A stretch of DNA of 64,000 nt from Elmis aenea (lineage: Eukaryota; Arthropoda; Insecta; Coleoptera; Elmidae). Shown here piece by piece: positions 10,701-22,432 of the stretch. Under the pieces are notes generated by a model. It was not told the DNA's origin, searched no databases, and worked only from the letters and a program-made list of their open reading frames with translations. The position numbers were made by a program, and so were the translations under genes. The stretch lies in NCBI GenBank assembly GCA_947652605.1, contig OX393582.1, positions 9,572,544-9,636,543 of the forward strand, in the 5' to 3' direction. Each line of letters opens with the position of its first letter. Position 1 is the stretch's first letter.

Positions 10701-11675
10701 ACGCCATTACGAAATTCGAAGCGCAAATAACATGTCATAACGAGTTAAAAAGGGTTTATTGTAATGCAACTGCCCTAGGCCGGTTTGTGTTACAACATCG
10801 TAGCTGACGGACTGTACATCGCGATGTAATGCGCGTGGTGTGCATCTCACGAGGGCAGTCAAGGCGCAAAGCTCACATTTCGCGTCGGGACGCCACGGTG
10901 CGAGCGTCAGCCGCGTGTTGAGCGGCGCACTAGAGCTTTCGCATGGTACTAGCGTGTACTTCGAGCGAAAAAAATGTATCGACCATATCTGTTTAGACGA
11001 TATCAAGTTAGACAGTAGTAGCATCAAGCGGACACTATTTTTGATACGTAAAATTCGATGTACGCGTAGGGAATATTTTATAGTGCGACTTTACTATAAT
11101 TTATCACCCGACTCACTGCCAATACGGTTTTTAGTACGATTTTTTTGTAAGCAACATATCATCTTAAAGCGAATAACCTACAAACGCAAGATAATTAGCT
11201 GAAAAACTCTTAAAAGAATTACTGTAAATTAGTGTCGTACAGTTGTGGAAGTGTTGATATTTATGCTTTCGTATAAAAGCTCAAATATTATATTCAGTGT
11301 GCATTTTTGAACAACGTATACGCTTGTGTATGTGACTGTTTTGCATTTTTGTGGTATCACGATTGTAATAGTAACTTGTAAAGTATCTTCAGTGCGTGAC
11401 CGGCTTTACACGCGTTCACGACAAGTATTATAACATATGTATGGGAATCAGCGGTGTTTTGTGTGAAATATTTATCGACGCGTGCGAGCTTTTACGTGTA
11501 AGATAAACAACGAACACTCGTCGGTAGGAAATATTATTATCGTGAGTTTGTCAATAATCGTAGATACTAATAAGTTTTGTAAACATGTCGGTGTGCTTTT
11601 AACCAATTATAGTGAACGACTTAATACCTCTGAGGGAGGGTTTATTGTATTTTCCGGCTAGATTTGGTATTGAAG
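10701..11675 (+). promoter_or_regulatory. GC-richer promoter/5' UTR region of the Dok-7-like gene
   Basis: Base composition shifts to many CpG dinucleotides around 10780-10960 (gcgtcgggacgcc, gcggcgcac), unlike the AT-rich surroundings. TATAAAAG at 11272-11279 lies 22 bases upstream of an arthropod initiator TCAGT at 11294-11298. The spacing is slightly short, so the pair is only a candidate core promoter. It would give a 5' UTR of about 380 bases before the ATG at 11676. No conserved open frame is needed to explain the region. Confidence 0.4.
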
Positions 11676-11885
11676 ATGTCTGAAAGTGCGTATAATTCTC
11701 CGTTGTTGCACCGGCGTTTGACGGAATCCTGCTGCAGTTCTCCCGCTAGGAGCATGGGTCATCATACCCCCGAGGTGCTGACGGACTCTGACGGCGAGAG
11801 TGAGACCACTCTGCAAACGGAGACTCCCGGAGCCCCGGAACAGACTGTTATTGCTGGCTGGCTTAAGTTCCGTGACAACAAGAAG
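11676..11885 (+). CDS. First coding exon of a Dok-7-like PH-domain adaptor gene (partial)
   Basis: The exon has 70 codons from ATG (A at -3) to a splice donor aag|gtatta at 11885/11886, ending in phase 0. Residues 1-57 are Ser/Thr/Glu-rich and likely disordered (SESETTLQTE-type region). Residues 58-70, VIAGWLKFRDNKK, match the first strand of the PH domain of Dok-7-type proteins, where vertebrate DOK7 has GQVKLRDGKKWKSRW. The next exon would be expected to begin with a WKSRW-like sequence. DOK7-type proteins bind phosphotyrosine receptors through PH and PTB domains at the membrane; that role is inferred from the family. The upstream in-frame codons are not needed. I did not find the second exon in the rest of the window. 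Confidence 0.6.
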
Positions 11886-12459
11886 GTATTAGTCTCATGC
11901 TATTATCGATCTATCTAGCTAATCCCTTATTTTTACTCTCTCCAACTAAACTAATCCTTTCTAAGTAGATTTTACGGCTTGTACACTTCGAAGCCATAGA
12001 TAAGCCACATAAACTGCTTTCAATTTCGCTGTCTTCGTGAACATTTTTCTTGCATGGCGAATAAATTATTTCGCTATCAATTTTATCCTCTAGAAATCCC
12101 AATATTTAGCTTATCTCTTCACATGGAAGATGAAAACTCGTTTGATAAATTGCTCCAAGTACTTCTTGACACACACTTGCCGAACTTTATATATATAATC
12201 GTTCTTGTTTCCCTAACTAACTTGTAATGAGCTAGCGATTATTATTGACTTAGTCTTAATTGCTAACGTCGCAGGCCTTCTACAACATATGCATACTAAT
12301 ATCATATTTCCAGCCGGTCTTGATCTTTCGCTAGGGCTGAGTGACATCAAAATTTGAATAAGGATGAAATTCTTAACGATCCTCTATCGCGACAAAAAAA
12401 TGCGTAAAGATTTACGTTTAAGGACGTAATTAGATGAATTTACTTTCTTTATTAATATA
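11886..12459 (+). other. Start of the large first intron
   Basis: Non-coding sequence follows the GT donor. No acceptor plus coding exon was recognised before the fold-back at 12460. Confidence 0.45.
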
Positions 12460-13771
12460 CAGGGTGTCCCAGTTTTCGCGAACAGCATGGGGATATCGTA
12501 AACGGTAAGAGATACAGAGATGGTTCAATGAGTCAATGATCTATGATTTAAGAGCAACTATTCTATAAAACAAAAAATTGGCAGTTTTTGCGCTATTCAT
12601 AAAAACAAAAACAAAAAAAAACGTTTTCGATGTTTGCTTATAACTTGCCTATTTGAAATTATGCTCAAAATATTTTTCGGCTTTATCGGGACACTTTTTT
12701 GAGTAGATTTACAATTTTGTTAATAAATTTTATGTATCTTCATTTGTTTTTGTTATTTTAACATCAAGTTTCTTATTTTAAATACGGTTTGTAGTTGGCT
12801 GTAACACGGTTAAAATTTTTTTTTCTCGTTTTATTGATGGATGGGTTGTTGGGTTTATCTTTAAAAATAACTTAGTTATGACAATATTATTGTATTTTAC
12901 GTTTAATCAAAGTGGCCATTGTAAAACAAATCACATAAATAAACTAACTGTACTTAATTGAACACAAAAAACTTAAATAAGTAAAGATTTTTTACATTTC
13001 ATAATAATTTATGATTTTTCAGTTGATATTACTTACTATTGAAATCATATTACATCATGCTAATTTTAATATCAGTTGTATTCAACTATCTATTTCAAAT
13101 TAGCTGTTTTAAGAACATTTCATAAAACAAAAAGTAATAGGTAGGCTTAAGAAAACATTGTTATCAACAAAACGCATATCTCAAATTTGTATTGCTAGAT
13201 GGACAGTGGCCTAAACTTTGAACACACGATATAATTTAGATTTAATAAAAATAGTAACTGAATAATCGTAAATTATTATTAAATGTAAAGCAGTATTAAA
13301 TTATTTAAATTTTTTTGTTTTAATTAACTACAGCTAGTTTATTTATGCAACGCTTTTTTTGTTTTTTAATGGTCACAATAATATTGTAATTAAGTTATTT
13401 TTAAAGATAAACTTAACAACTTAGAAATCAATGAAACGATAAAAATCTCTTTTTAATGGTGCCAACAACCCTTATTTAAAATAACAAAATTGATGTTAAA
13501 ATAACAAAAACAAATGATGATACGTAAAATTTATTGACACATTTTAAATATGCTCAAAAAAGCGTCCTAATAATGTTGAAAAATATTTTGAGCATGATTT
13601 AACATTTTTTCGTTTTTTATGAATTGCGCATAAACTGCCAATTTTTTTGAAGATTTGTTTTTATAGAATAGTTGCTCTAAAATCATAGATGATTTTGACT
13701 CCTTTAACCAACTCTGTATCTCTTACCGTTTACGAGATTTCTGTGCTGTTTACGATAACTGGGACACCTTG
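12460..13771. mobile_element. 1.3-kb TA-flanked fold-back element
   Basis: The tips are cagggtgtcccag and ctgggacaccttg, each bordered by TA. The inverted match runs through the element: ggtaagagatacagag at ~12505 against ctctgtatctcttacc at ~13715, ttgttattttaacatcaa against its partner near 13495, and the arms still pair near 13000/13265. The arms are thus roughly 600 bp with a small centre. It is non-coding. Confidence 0.8.
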
Positions 13772-15398
13772 TATAATAATAGAAAATCGGAAATTCATAT
13801 CTCAGTTGCGAGAAAGAACAATTAAATTAAAAATTCGAACCAAATTTTTGTAAAAATCAAATTTAATACTGTTAGACAATATTTCTTGGTACTATAAGGA
13901 TTATTGAATTAACCATTTGTTTATTTAATAACCCTTAACTACCGAGATGAAAAAACCTTACACTACTACCGATTTGGGTCCATGGGACCAACAACAACTT
14001 TGAAGGATAAAAAAAATATGTTTAAAGAATTTAAACAAGTTTAAATCACAAGTTTCTTGTGTGTATTTTAAATATAAAATGCATTATAAAAATAAATCAA
14101 CAAAACTATTCGGGACTTATATTTAAGTCACAACATATATTTTTTTAAAATTTGATACTTAAACTTGTTTTTTAATGATTGATAGATTATTTTTAGTATC
14201 ATGGGAAAAACTTTTCTTTACTAGCTATGCTATGTGAAGCCTTTTATTGGACAGATGTGTTCGTTTACATAGTGAATAATCGGCCTTTTTTATATTAAGA
14301 TTTTAGTTTAAAAAAATATTGAGAGTTTACTACCTAATCCGCCGAGAAAACTAATTTGTTTAGAAACTTTTTTAACTATGTAATCTGTATTACTTTTTAA
14401 ATTTAGCTGTTCGTCTATTATTTCACCTAAATATTTAATTTCATTAAGTCTATTTGCAAAGAATAAATAACTGTTCTAGTAAATAATTCAATTTTCATTA
14501 TTTTAATGAACTGTTTATTTTCATCCATGTTTAAAGTTTTGCGCATGTAACGAAGTTACGAATCCTGTGGTAGTAATTTATTCAAATAACGTCAAATTCG
14601 TTGGTGATTTATTACGTTCCTAACATATGATTACGTTTTAACTTGTATTGGTTTTTTACACAAACATCATTTCCTATTATGAATTTGGTAAAAATTTATG
14701 CGATTAATAAAAACATGTAGAGCTGGTATTAAAGTAGCTTTTTTTGTGTTATTAAACCATGGATAGTGTACTACACGTTATAATAATTAAGGTTTGTGTT
14801 GAAAATTATTCGAACTGTTTGCACGGGTCTGCACAATTCAGTGCATACCTGTAATTTTATATAAGTCGTTTTTTAGGTTTCGTTAACAACAAAATTATAC
14901 AAAAGCAGTTTTTTATCGTTTTTGCTGTCTATACGGATATAAAACGTGTTTATGGGAATGGTGCGGGAAACACATGTTAAAGCTTTATTATTCGCTTGCT
15001 ATACCAGACTAAAAATGGTAGTCGATACAACGTCAAAAATAAATCGTACAGACAAAAAGTCTATCTGCATTTTTCATGAGGTTAAGCACCACACAGTATA
15101 GCAGAACAAAAAGATGATTAACACAACAATCGATTGCGCAAACTAATATTGACTTAACTCTCATGGGATTAGTAGAGTGACGAATGCTTTAAACAATAAA
15201 GTTTATTCACACTCTTCGTTTAACTTTTTTAAATCTACATTTGCAGTAAGTAGTAGTTATGTAGAATCGAAGGTGAAGGATCATTGTTAGTGACTAACAG
15301 TTTTAAACTGTCCTGTTAATTAATATTAAATAATACAAAACTTACTGTTACATTTTTGCCCATTGAATCTTAAGAGAGAAAAAAAGTTAAACCCTATA
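13772..15398. other. Intron sequence with a possible solo piggyBac end
   Basis: At 13935 TTAA is followed after ~37 bases by the palindrome gggtccatgggacc (~13976), resembling the 3' end of piggyBac elements in this window. No partner end is seen. The rest is AT-rich and unassigned. Confidence 0.3.
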
Positions 15399-15900
15399 CA
15401 TGGTGTACTAGATAAAATTTTCAGCATGGGGATCTCGCTTATTATAAGAGATGCAGGTTTGCTTAAATTAGATGAATTATTCCGTAGTATGAGGGGAGCT
15501 ACTATCTATTTTTTTGAAGTACAAAGTTTCTCGTACTTCAGAAGTTATAGCTAAAAATATGAAAATGATGAGTTAATTTTTCTCTCGCAACTTTTTTGCT
15601 TTAATTATTAAATCAATTTTATTTGTACTCTCCTGAATACTTTTCTATGTAGAATGTAATTTTTATTTTAATTTTTTTGGTGGCTTACCATTTTCCAGAT
15701 ATTACTCCTAATTTCCTTTTTTTATGGGACGTCAAGTTGGCTTTGGAATAGTTAAATATGCTTTGTTAACCTCTTTCTATTGAGATGTCACATGCCATGT
15801 CTATTTTTATAAATAACCCAAAAAATCGAGAAAAATCATATTTTACCAATCACTTAAATATCAATATATTAAATATCAATATATTAAATATCAAATGACA
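15399..15900 (+). mobile_element. Diverged copy of the 795/33868 CAGGGTG element
   Basis: The shared path is cagcatggggatctcgctta, attataagagatg, tagatgaattattcc, ggggagctac, ctcgtacttcagaagttat and ttaccattttccagatatta. The left tip is mutated (tacatggtgtac). The right tip is not found. The open frame at 15363-15554 is an accident of this repeat. Confidence 0.6.
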
Positions 15901-16318
15901 GTATCACTTGTCTACACCAGTATTGTCAAATGTTTTTTTTTTTGTTATGTTCATTCCGTTTAAATTATTTTTAATGTTTGTTTTAATTTGGTCTTAAATC
16001 AATAAATATCTGTTTATAAAAAAACTGATTCATATTTTCAAACGAAATATTTGAATCCAATTCCTAGCACTGCCTTTTAGTTATACGTCGTTTATTTTCA
16101 AATTTGGGATAAACTCCTTATTTCTTGGTAATTTGCTCTGATTCGTATTCAATTTTTCGTATGAATTTCGAAAGTTTTGTCAATTTTTACTAACCTGTTC
16201 CAATACAAAATTACATTAATCGAAGTTTACATCATGCTTTTGTAAAGTTTTTAAATCATAGTTGTCGTCACATATCACGATATTCACAAATTTATAAATG
16301 AAAATTAAATCCAATATC
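15901..16318. other. AT-rich intron sequence
   Basis: Nothing recognisable apart from the continuation of the preceding repeat near 15830. Confidence 0.4.
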
Positions 16319-16330
16319 ATCATTTGCTTT

Positions 16331-16586
16331 TTACCGAGCTCGGTGGCTGGTTGGTAGTATACAACCTAGCGAGTAAAGTCGGGAGGCGTGGGTTCGAATC
16401 CCGCGGCCGTCTGTCATCGTAGGGGTTTCAGGTGGTTTCCCCTACCTACTATAGGCAAATGCTGTGACAGTACTTCCACCTACCCTCTACCCTTACCCAC
16501 CTAATCCTAGTTCCCTCCTCTTCCACTTCGGTGATTAGCCATAGCAGCAAAAACATGCCGAAGCAAAATAAATCAGAGAAAAAAAA
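16331..16586 (+). mobile_element. tRNA-derived SINE with 12-bp target-site duplication
   Basis: The head carries a pol III A box (tggctggttgg, 16344-16354) and a perfect B box (ggttcgaatcc, 16391-16401), 47 bases apart start to start. It is followed by a body with ggtggtttcccctacc and ggcaaatgctgtgacagtac, then an A-rich tail. The direct repeat atcatttgcttt flanks it at 16319-16330 and 16587-16598. It would be transcribed by RNA polymerase III and mobilised by a LINE; the partner LINE is not known. Confidence 0.85.
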
Positions 16587-16598
16587 ATCATTTGCTTT

Positions 16599-16764
16599 AT
16601 TATTTTAAGCGTTTCGTCTAAGTCTGCTTTTTTAGTAGATTAAAATCAATTTCTAACAAAAATAATTCGTTTCTTATTTTAGAGGTGAGAATAATATTTT
16701 CATAATTATGTTCGTATATCTTTGGGTTTTAGCAGTAGGGCATCTGGTAATGAAGGTCTCACAA
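16599..16764. other. Short AT-rich spacer
   Basis: No feature seen. Confidence 0.4.
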
Positions 16765-17320
16765 TTCACTAGAACCTTTTTTTGTTATACACTAGCTACA
16801 TCTCTGTGCAGAATGGATCAGTATGGTTGTTAAGTAGTGCATCCATCGATTTATTTCCATAATATTAACAACCTTCGTTAATTTGACATTAAGTGCACCG
16901 AGACGGTAGGTTTTAGAGCAGTGGTTCTTAACCTTTTATTAGCTCACGCCCCCCCCCACTATCCTAAAATATTTTTGCAGCCCCCTAGTTTGTAGTAACA
17001 AAAATATAACGCTTTATTTAAGAAGAAATCTCTTCGATGGTTCGAGTAAAATAAGGAGAAAAAAATATTTTTTTAAAGATTTCAATATTTTAAAAAGTAA
17101 AAGCGTTTTATAAAGCTTTTCACGGCCCCCAGGGGGCCGCGCTTCCCCCGGTTAAGATTCGCTGTTCTAGAACAACTAACTTTTATACGCTAGCTACATC
17201 TCTGTGCAAAATGGATCAATATGATTGTTTTAAGCAGTGCATTCATCGATTTATTTCCATAATATTAACAACCTTCGTTAATTTGACATTAAGTGCACCT
17301 AGACTCTGGGTTCTAGAGGA
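16765..17320. repeat. Tandem duplication of ~150 bp, interrupted by a hAT MITE
   Basis: The segments ~16765-16918 and ~17165-17320 share ctagctacatctctgtgca, catcgatttatttccataat and caaccttcgttaatttgaca with scattered substitutions. The MITE at 16919-17164 sits exactly at the end of the first copy. Confidence 0.75.
16919..17164. mobile_element. hAT-type MITE (cagtggttcttaacc...ggttaagattcgctg)
   Basis: The element is 246 bp. Its 15-bp terminal repeats have three mismatches, and the flanking octamers ttttagag and ttctagaa match at 6 of 8. C- and G-runs lie inside both tips. It is non-coding. Confidence 0.75.
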
Positions 17321-18104
17321 AAATACGGAGGGGTAGTCTTAAAACGGCAGCTTACTGCGTGCTATGCATCAAATTAAATCTATTTCCACCTATATGGAGC
17401 AGTGCTTACGTCAAAAAATATGTTTTAGTTACAAATTATACATTTATTGTAACATTTTCGAACATCTGTTGCTAGGAGTCTAAAGAATATGTTCTTGTAT
17501 ATAATATTGTTAATTTTTTTTTGGTTAGCCGTTGAAGGCCGGCGTTGTAGATTGATTTAACACAAGTATTTGATTTTGTTTGTTATTGCAAGAACATGAG
17601 AAGAATCATGTAATAATGTCGGTTTCTTTTCTATACTGATCGCTATCGTGAACGTCTTCACCCCGAGCATAGGACTTTGAGAAGATTGATTGCCATTATC
17701 TGTGACGTGGAAAATGATAGCCACAAAAACCACAGTTTGATCGTTTAATAGTACAGTTTCAACATGGATCTCATTTTTATAAAGGATATGTTCAAAAATA
17801 GGGCATAGAAAATTAGTTATTCATTTAAAATCTACATTATCCAAGATATTTTACAGTAAGTAATACAGGCAAACTTTGGGGAGTGATTTAAGGATGTATT
17901 TTACAATTTAAAGTTTTATAAAAGTCATGAAATGCTTTCTTGAGGATTTATAAGATGCCTACAAGTAGGATTCAAAACGTTTAGTAATAAAACCATAAGG
18001 CTCGTAAAATACTGCATAAAATTAGCCAGATGTTACAGCTTAAAAAGTATGTGAAAAAGTAAATAAAACGCATTTTTATCGAATTTTACTTGTATTATTT
18101 TCGG
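17321..18104. other. Unassigned intron sequence
   Basis: No coding or repeat signature recognised. Confidence 0.4.
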
Positions 18105-18605
18105 TAAATATATTTTACTGAAAACTTTCTTCACCTGTCAAATTTGCCTTTTTAACCAATCACTAATCTTAAATCTTCTAGAGACTACCAATAGAAGCAT
18201 TATTACACGGTAATAATTTTAGATTTCCCTGTCAGATGTTGAACCTCCCTGTCAAATTTGCATTTTTGACCAATAACATACTCAGATTTCCTAGAAACAA
18301 TCAATAAACATTCATACACAGATAATATCCTTATCGCAATTAACAGATTTTCATGCGTTTAGTGGTCGTTTCTAAGAAATCTGATTTGTGATTGGTCGAA
18401 AATATAAATTTGGAGAGGGAATTAAATATTTTGGTGTCGATAATTTTTTTGTCGAATTTCGGCGACCAATAGCGTTACTTTAATATAGTTTAAACCACAC
18501 TACTGACGCACCACTCTGACAGTACTTGTAAAATTTGACATAACATACATTTAATTTGACAGGTAGGTTAGGTGAAGGAAATTTTCTGACAAAATATAAC
18601 TCGTG
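18105..18605. mobile_element. Possible inverted-repeat element with internal direct and inverted copies
   Basis: An outer pair is ttcttcacctgtcaaatttg (~18130) against caggtaggttaggtgaagga (~18563). Internally, cctgtcaaatttgc recurs ~115 bp apart (18137, 18259), and the segment 18263-18316 is matched in reverse at 18377-18420. Tips and TSD are not resolved. Confidence 0.45.
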
Positions 18606-20099
18606 CATTGCAAATAATCTATAATTTTTGACAAACCTTCACTCATGCAAGCTGAATCAGAAAAAATCACTCGTGCTCTTTGGGCACTCGTGTTTTTATC
18701 ACTTGCATTCGGGCATATTTACAAAAAAAATATCGATAATTTTTAATGCATTGTTATATTACTACTGAAATCTATTTTGTTAATTCAGCCATAAAAGAAA
18801 ATTAATTGAACTTTAAATTATATAGAATCGAATTTTCATCTTTTTTTATTGGCATGTCTGTTTAAATGACATTAACATGAAACAACTATTACGATAGTAT
18901 TACCAGCGTGTGTAAAGGTGTTCTGATATAAAGTCATAGAGAAAAAATAGCTCAGACGATAGTTACTAGCTTATCGATTGAGGCGTTCTGTCACCCTGTG
19001 CTTTTCCCCCTAAACCAAATGGGGTGACTCTTGTTTTGCCTGAAAAGTAATTAACTACTGATAACTATTCTATCTATTTTATTCTCCACAAATATTTCTA
19101 CATAGATACAATGTTTAATGTTTATGAAAACGGGTTTTATGTTTCAGTTTTTTGATTTTATTAGGAACCTTAATATAATTGACAAAATTTTCTTTGGTCA
19201 TAGACATTTACTGATATCTTAGCTGATCTTTCGTGCAATCAATGATTAAGGACTGTGATATAAAGTTAAAAATTAATTAATTTATAAACCAAAATATATT
19301 ACTTTTATTGGGTAATTGTAAAAACTGTGTTGTTTGATTGTTCATAGTTATATTCTCAAATTTTAAAATTGTTTTTTTTTATAAGAAATTTACTGCAATT
19401 CCTTTGCAATTAAAAAAATTAACTAGTATATTTTCTTTCAATATGGTTTTAATTTATTACATTACTTGATATGTATACTTTTACACCAAACTTTTATTGA
19501 TTGATTAAGTTCCTAGTTAATACAACAATATCAATTATTCCCTGTTTAAAAATATTACGTTCAAAGTAAGGGGCACACAAACGACATGATGATTTTAAAC
19601 TGACAATTACTTTCCAAGAAGTGCTTGCAAGGAATGTCACCCTAAATTAGCCATTTTAGGTAAAAGCACATCTTAAGGGCGTTCAACCGATGAACTAAAA
19701 ATTTATATTACATCTTCTTGTTCCAGGTTAAATTAAACTGCGTATTTATTGGCAAAATATTACTGAGCATGTGAATATTAAAAGCTAAAATTATGACTGT
19801 TTATGTAAACCACCCAACAAACCTTAAATTTCATAACATATTTAAGTACAGCGTTCCCCAAAACTATAATTTATTTCTGGTGGCTTTAATATACCTAGTA
19901 CTAAAAAAAAGTGAAAATAAAGAATTTAATTAGAAGAACCCAAACTATAATAATTTAAACAATGCAGGGTGCTTAGTTTCGTCATAGAGAAATTACAGGG
20001 TTTTTGGCGCAATCGGTATATTAGTTATTTGGTGTTGATTCCAACTATTTGATAAATAAATACTTATGGTTTACTATACTAATTTAAACAATGTATATA
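18606..20099. other. Unassigned intron sequence
   Basis: AT-rich, with no supported feature. Confidence 0.4.
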
Positions 20100-20723
20100 C
20101 AGGGTGTGTAAAAATTGGCGGAAGGGCTACACGGAGCGATGTTCTTCGTAAAATTCTAAGTCGAAAATCTTAATACGAAAATGTTGTACCATGCTTCCTA
20201 TGGCCTCAGGAACCATTAAAAGAAAAAAAAAATTGGCAACATTGCATACATTGATTTGCGTTTGGACATTTTTTATCAGCAATTTTTACTTAGGTATTTA
20301 CATTTTTTGTTTGAGCTGAAAGCCTTCAGTCCGTAAACATAGCTGCAAACTTTTGGGTATCGTAAAACACAAACAAGAAATAATTACGAGAAAAACAAAG
20401 ATGACAGCTAAGGACAATGTTGCCATATGTATTACTGTCATTAAAATCAGTGATTTACATATTTTCAACACCAATTTTTGAAAGGAAGAACACAATATCT
20501 AGGAAAAAATACAATTCGAAATCTATTTTTATTCCAAATTGCAGCTTTGTCATTTGCAAGTATTAAATAATAACGCCTATTAAAGGACTAAATGTCGAAG
20601 CTTTGAGGACCTCTTGCAGACACAGCAAGCGTGGTACAACATTTTCGTATTAAAATTTTCGACTTAGAATTTTACGAAGAACATCGCGCCGTGTAGCCCT
20701 TCCGCCAATTTTTACACACCCTG
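20100..20723. mobile_element. TA-flanked MITE, full copy (cagggtgtgtaaaaattggc)
   Basis: The element is 624 bp with ~100-bp terminal inverted repeats: ttggcggaagggctacac and gttcttcgtaaaattctaag on the left, with their reverse complements on the right. TA lies on both sides. The body is shared with the truncated copy at 49000-49441. It is non-coding; the small minus-strand frame inside is an accident. Confidence 0.85.
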
Positions 20724-20980
20724 TATATATTTTTTAATTTAAGTAAGTCATATTTCTAGTATTCTAAAGAGGTTAAGATCTAAGAGTTTTCCATTGACAT
20801 CTCCTAGCTGTTCTGACATTAAGGGCACTCTATTCTTGTGCGCTAACACAAGCACTGCCTCTGCTTTTTTTACACTATCAGTGTCACATTACACCAACTC
20901 AAAGGTTTTTTCCTCTGGAGTCTTCTTGCTATGTTCGTTTTATCGAGAAGCTGGATAACCTTGATTTTTAAATGCTGCAG
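20724..20980. other. Short unassigned spacer
   Basis: No feature seen. Confidence 0.35.
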
Positions 20981-22432
20981 TAAGGGAGACCAGGAATGAA
21001 AGTAACACGGGTAGGTTGTAACAGTGGCTATAGTTCTTTAATTTTTGTTATATGTCGCCCTAAGCCCTTGAGCAATGTTCATTTACATCAGGGGTGTCAA
21101 AACAGCGGCCCGCGGGCCGCATGCTGCCCGTAACGCACATTTTTGCGGCCCGGCCAATATATCGGCCCACAATAATATATAATAAAATAACAAACCGACG
21201 CAGAATAAAAATAAAATAGGTAGAAATCGCTAAACGTTCTTTTAATTATACTCTTTTTTTGCTATTATTCAACAAAAATATTTTTTTTGCGGCCCACCTA
21301 AAGTCAAACTTTGTTTGTATGGCCCAAGTTAGCCATTGAGTTTGACACCCCTGATTTACATCCACCTCCCTACCTACATTGCTAGTTTTCATCTGTCATA
21401 GAGGTTTAGTTTTTGCCAATCGGAGTCACTGTTTTCCGCCTAAAAGTTAATGCGTTGTGTCACCGGTCAAGTGACTTTTAGGCGATCTGTGAAAGAGGAA
21501 CAAAAAAGTACCCAGATTATTATGTTCTAAATATGGTTGGCTATTGGTTGATGTAATACAATTAGACGTTGGAATTGTGATTAATTGTGGATTCCCTCCA
21601 ATTTGTTTTGTGTACACTTGGGGTCAAAAGTAACAGTGTTACAACCAACCCCAATCAATGTTTTTACTTGCAAATGTTCACTCTTAGCACATAATTGGTG
21701 GTTTTCTTCGTAGATGAGAACATACAAAACTTGTCTGTGTAATTTTTCAATTTGTTGTATTTATTTGTTCTACCTTTTTAAATATTGATAATGGTCACTT
21801 ATCATTTTATATTGTACAAAAGATATTTGTTTTATTTTTTCATTTTGCTAATGTGTATTTTGGAATCAAATATTAATTTTGTTGATGAATACTAACATAT
21901 TTACCCACTACTTATGAGCTGTGTAAATTATTTTGCCGTTACAACTTACCCTGATCATTGTTACTTTTAGCCCCAATGTTGAGGTTGAAAGTAACAGGTG
22001 TCTTACTACAGAAAAAACATTCTCACATATGCTTTACGAAACATATGAAATAAATATCTTGGAAGGAACACAAATGAAGGGGCTATTGCAAAAAGGGTAC
22101 AAGTGCATTTTGACTAGTATCGTGTAATAGAGTTGTAAAGTTAATTGCTTGCTAAAAATTCACCGTTGTGGTTGGAATATTTTAAATCAAGGATGGCATT
22201 AGTAAGCCTAAAATGCACTTGAATCTTTTTTGCACTAATAGAGTGCAGCTTTAACTTTAGATGTATGTACTTATCTCAAAATGTAAAAAAAAATCACTTA
22301 TACCCTTTTTGCACTAACCCCTTCAAATGTCCAATCTATCATCAAATCAATTTGGATGTAAAACACTTGTTATACTCTATGAGATATTATATAAAAACAA
22401 AACAAAATTACTTTCATCACCGGTCTCCCCTA
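20981..22432. mobile_element. Non-autonomous element with GGGAGACC...ATGAAAGTAA ends
   Basis: The left end taagggagaccaggaatgaa and the right end (reverse complement taggggagaccggtgatgaa) form inverted repeats of ~25 bp. Inside, phrases such as agtaacagtgttacaacc and acaacttaccctg recur in both orientations. No TSD is evident and no protein is encoded. A complete hAT MITE is nested at 21089-21353. Confidence 0.55.
21089..21353. mobile_element. hAT-type MITE with perfect 8-bp duplication
   Basis: The ends are caggggtgtcaaaac and gagtttgacacccctg. The duplication atttacat is at 21081-21088 and 21354-21361. Both subterminal regions are GC-rich (gcggcccgcgggccgc). It is 265 bp and non-coding. 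Confidence 0.9.
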
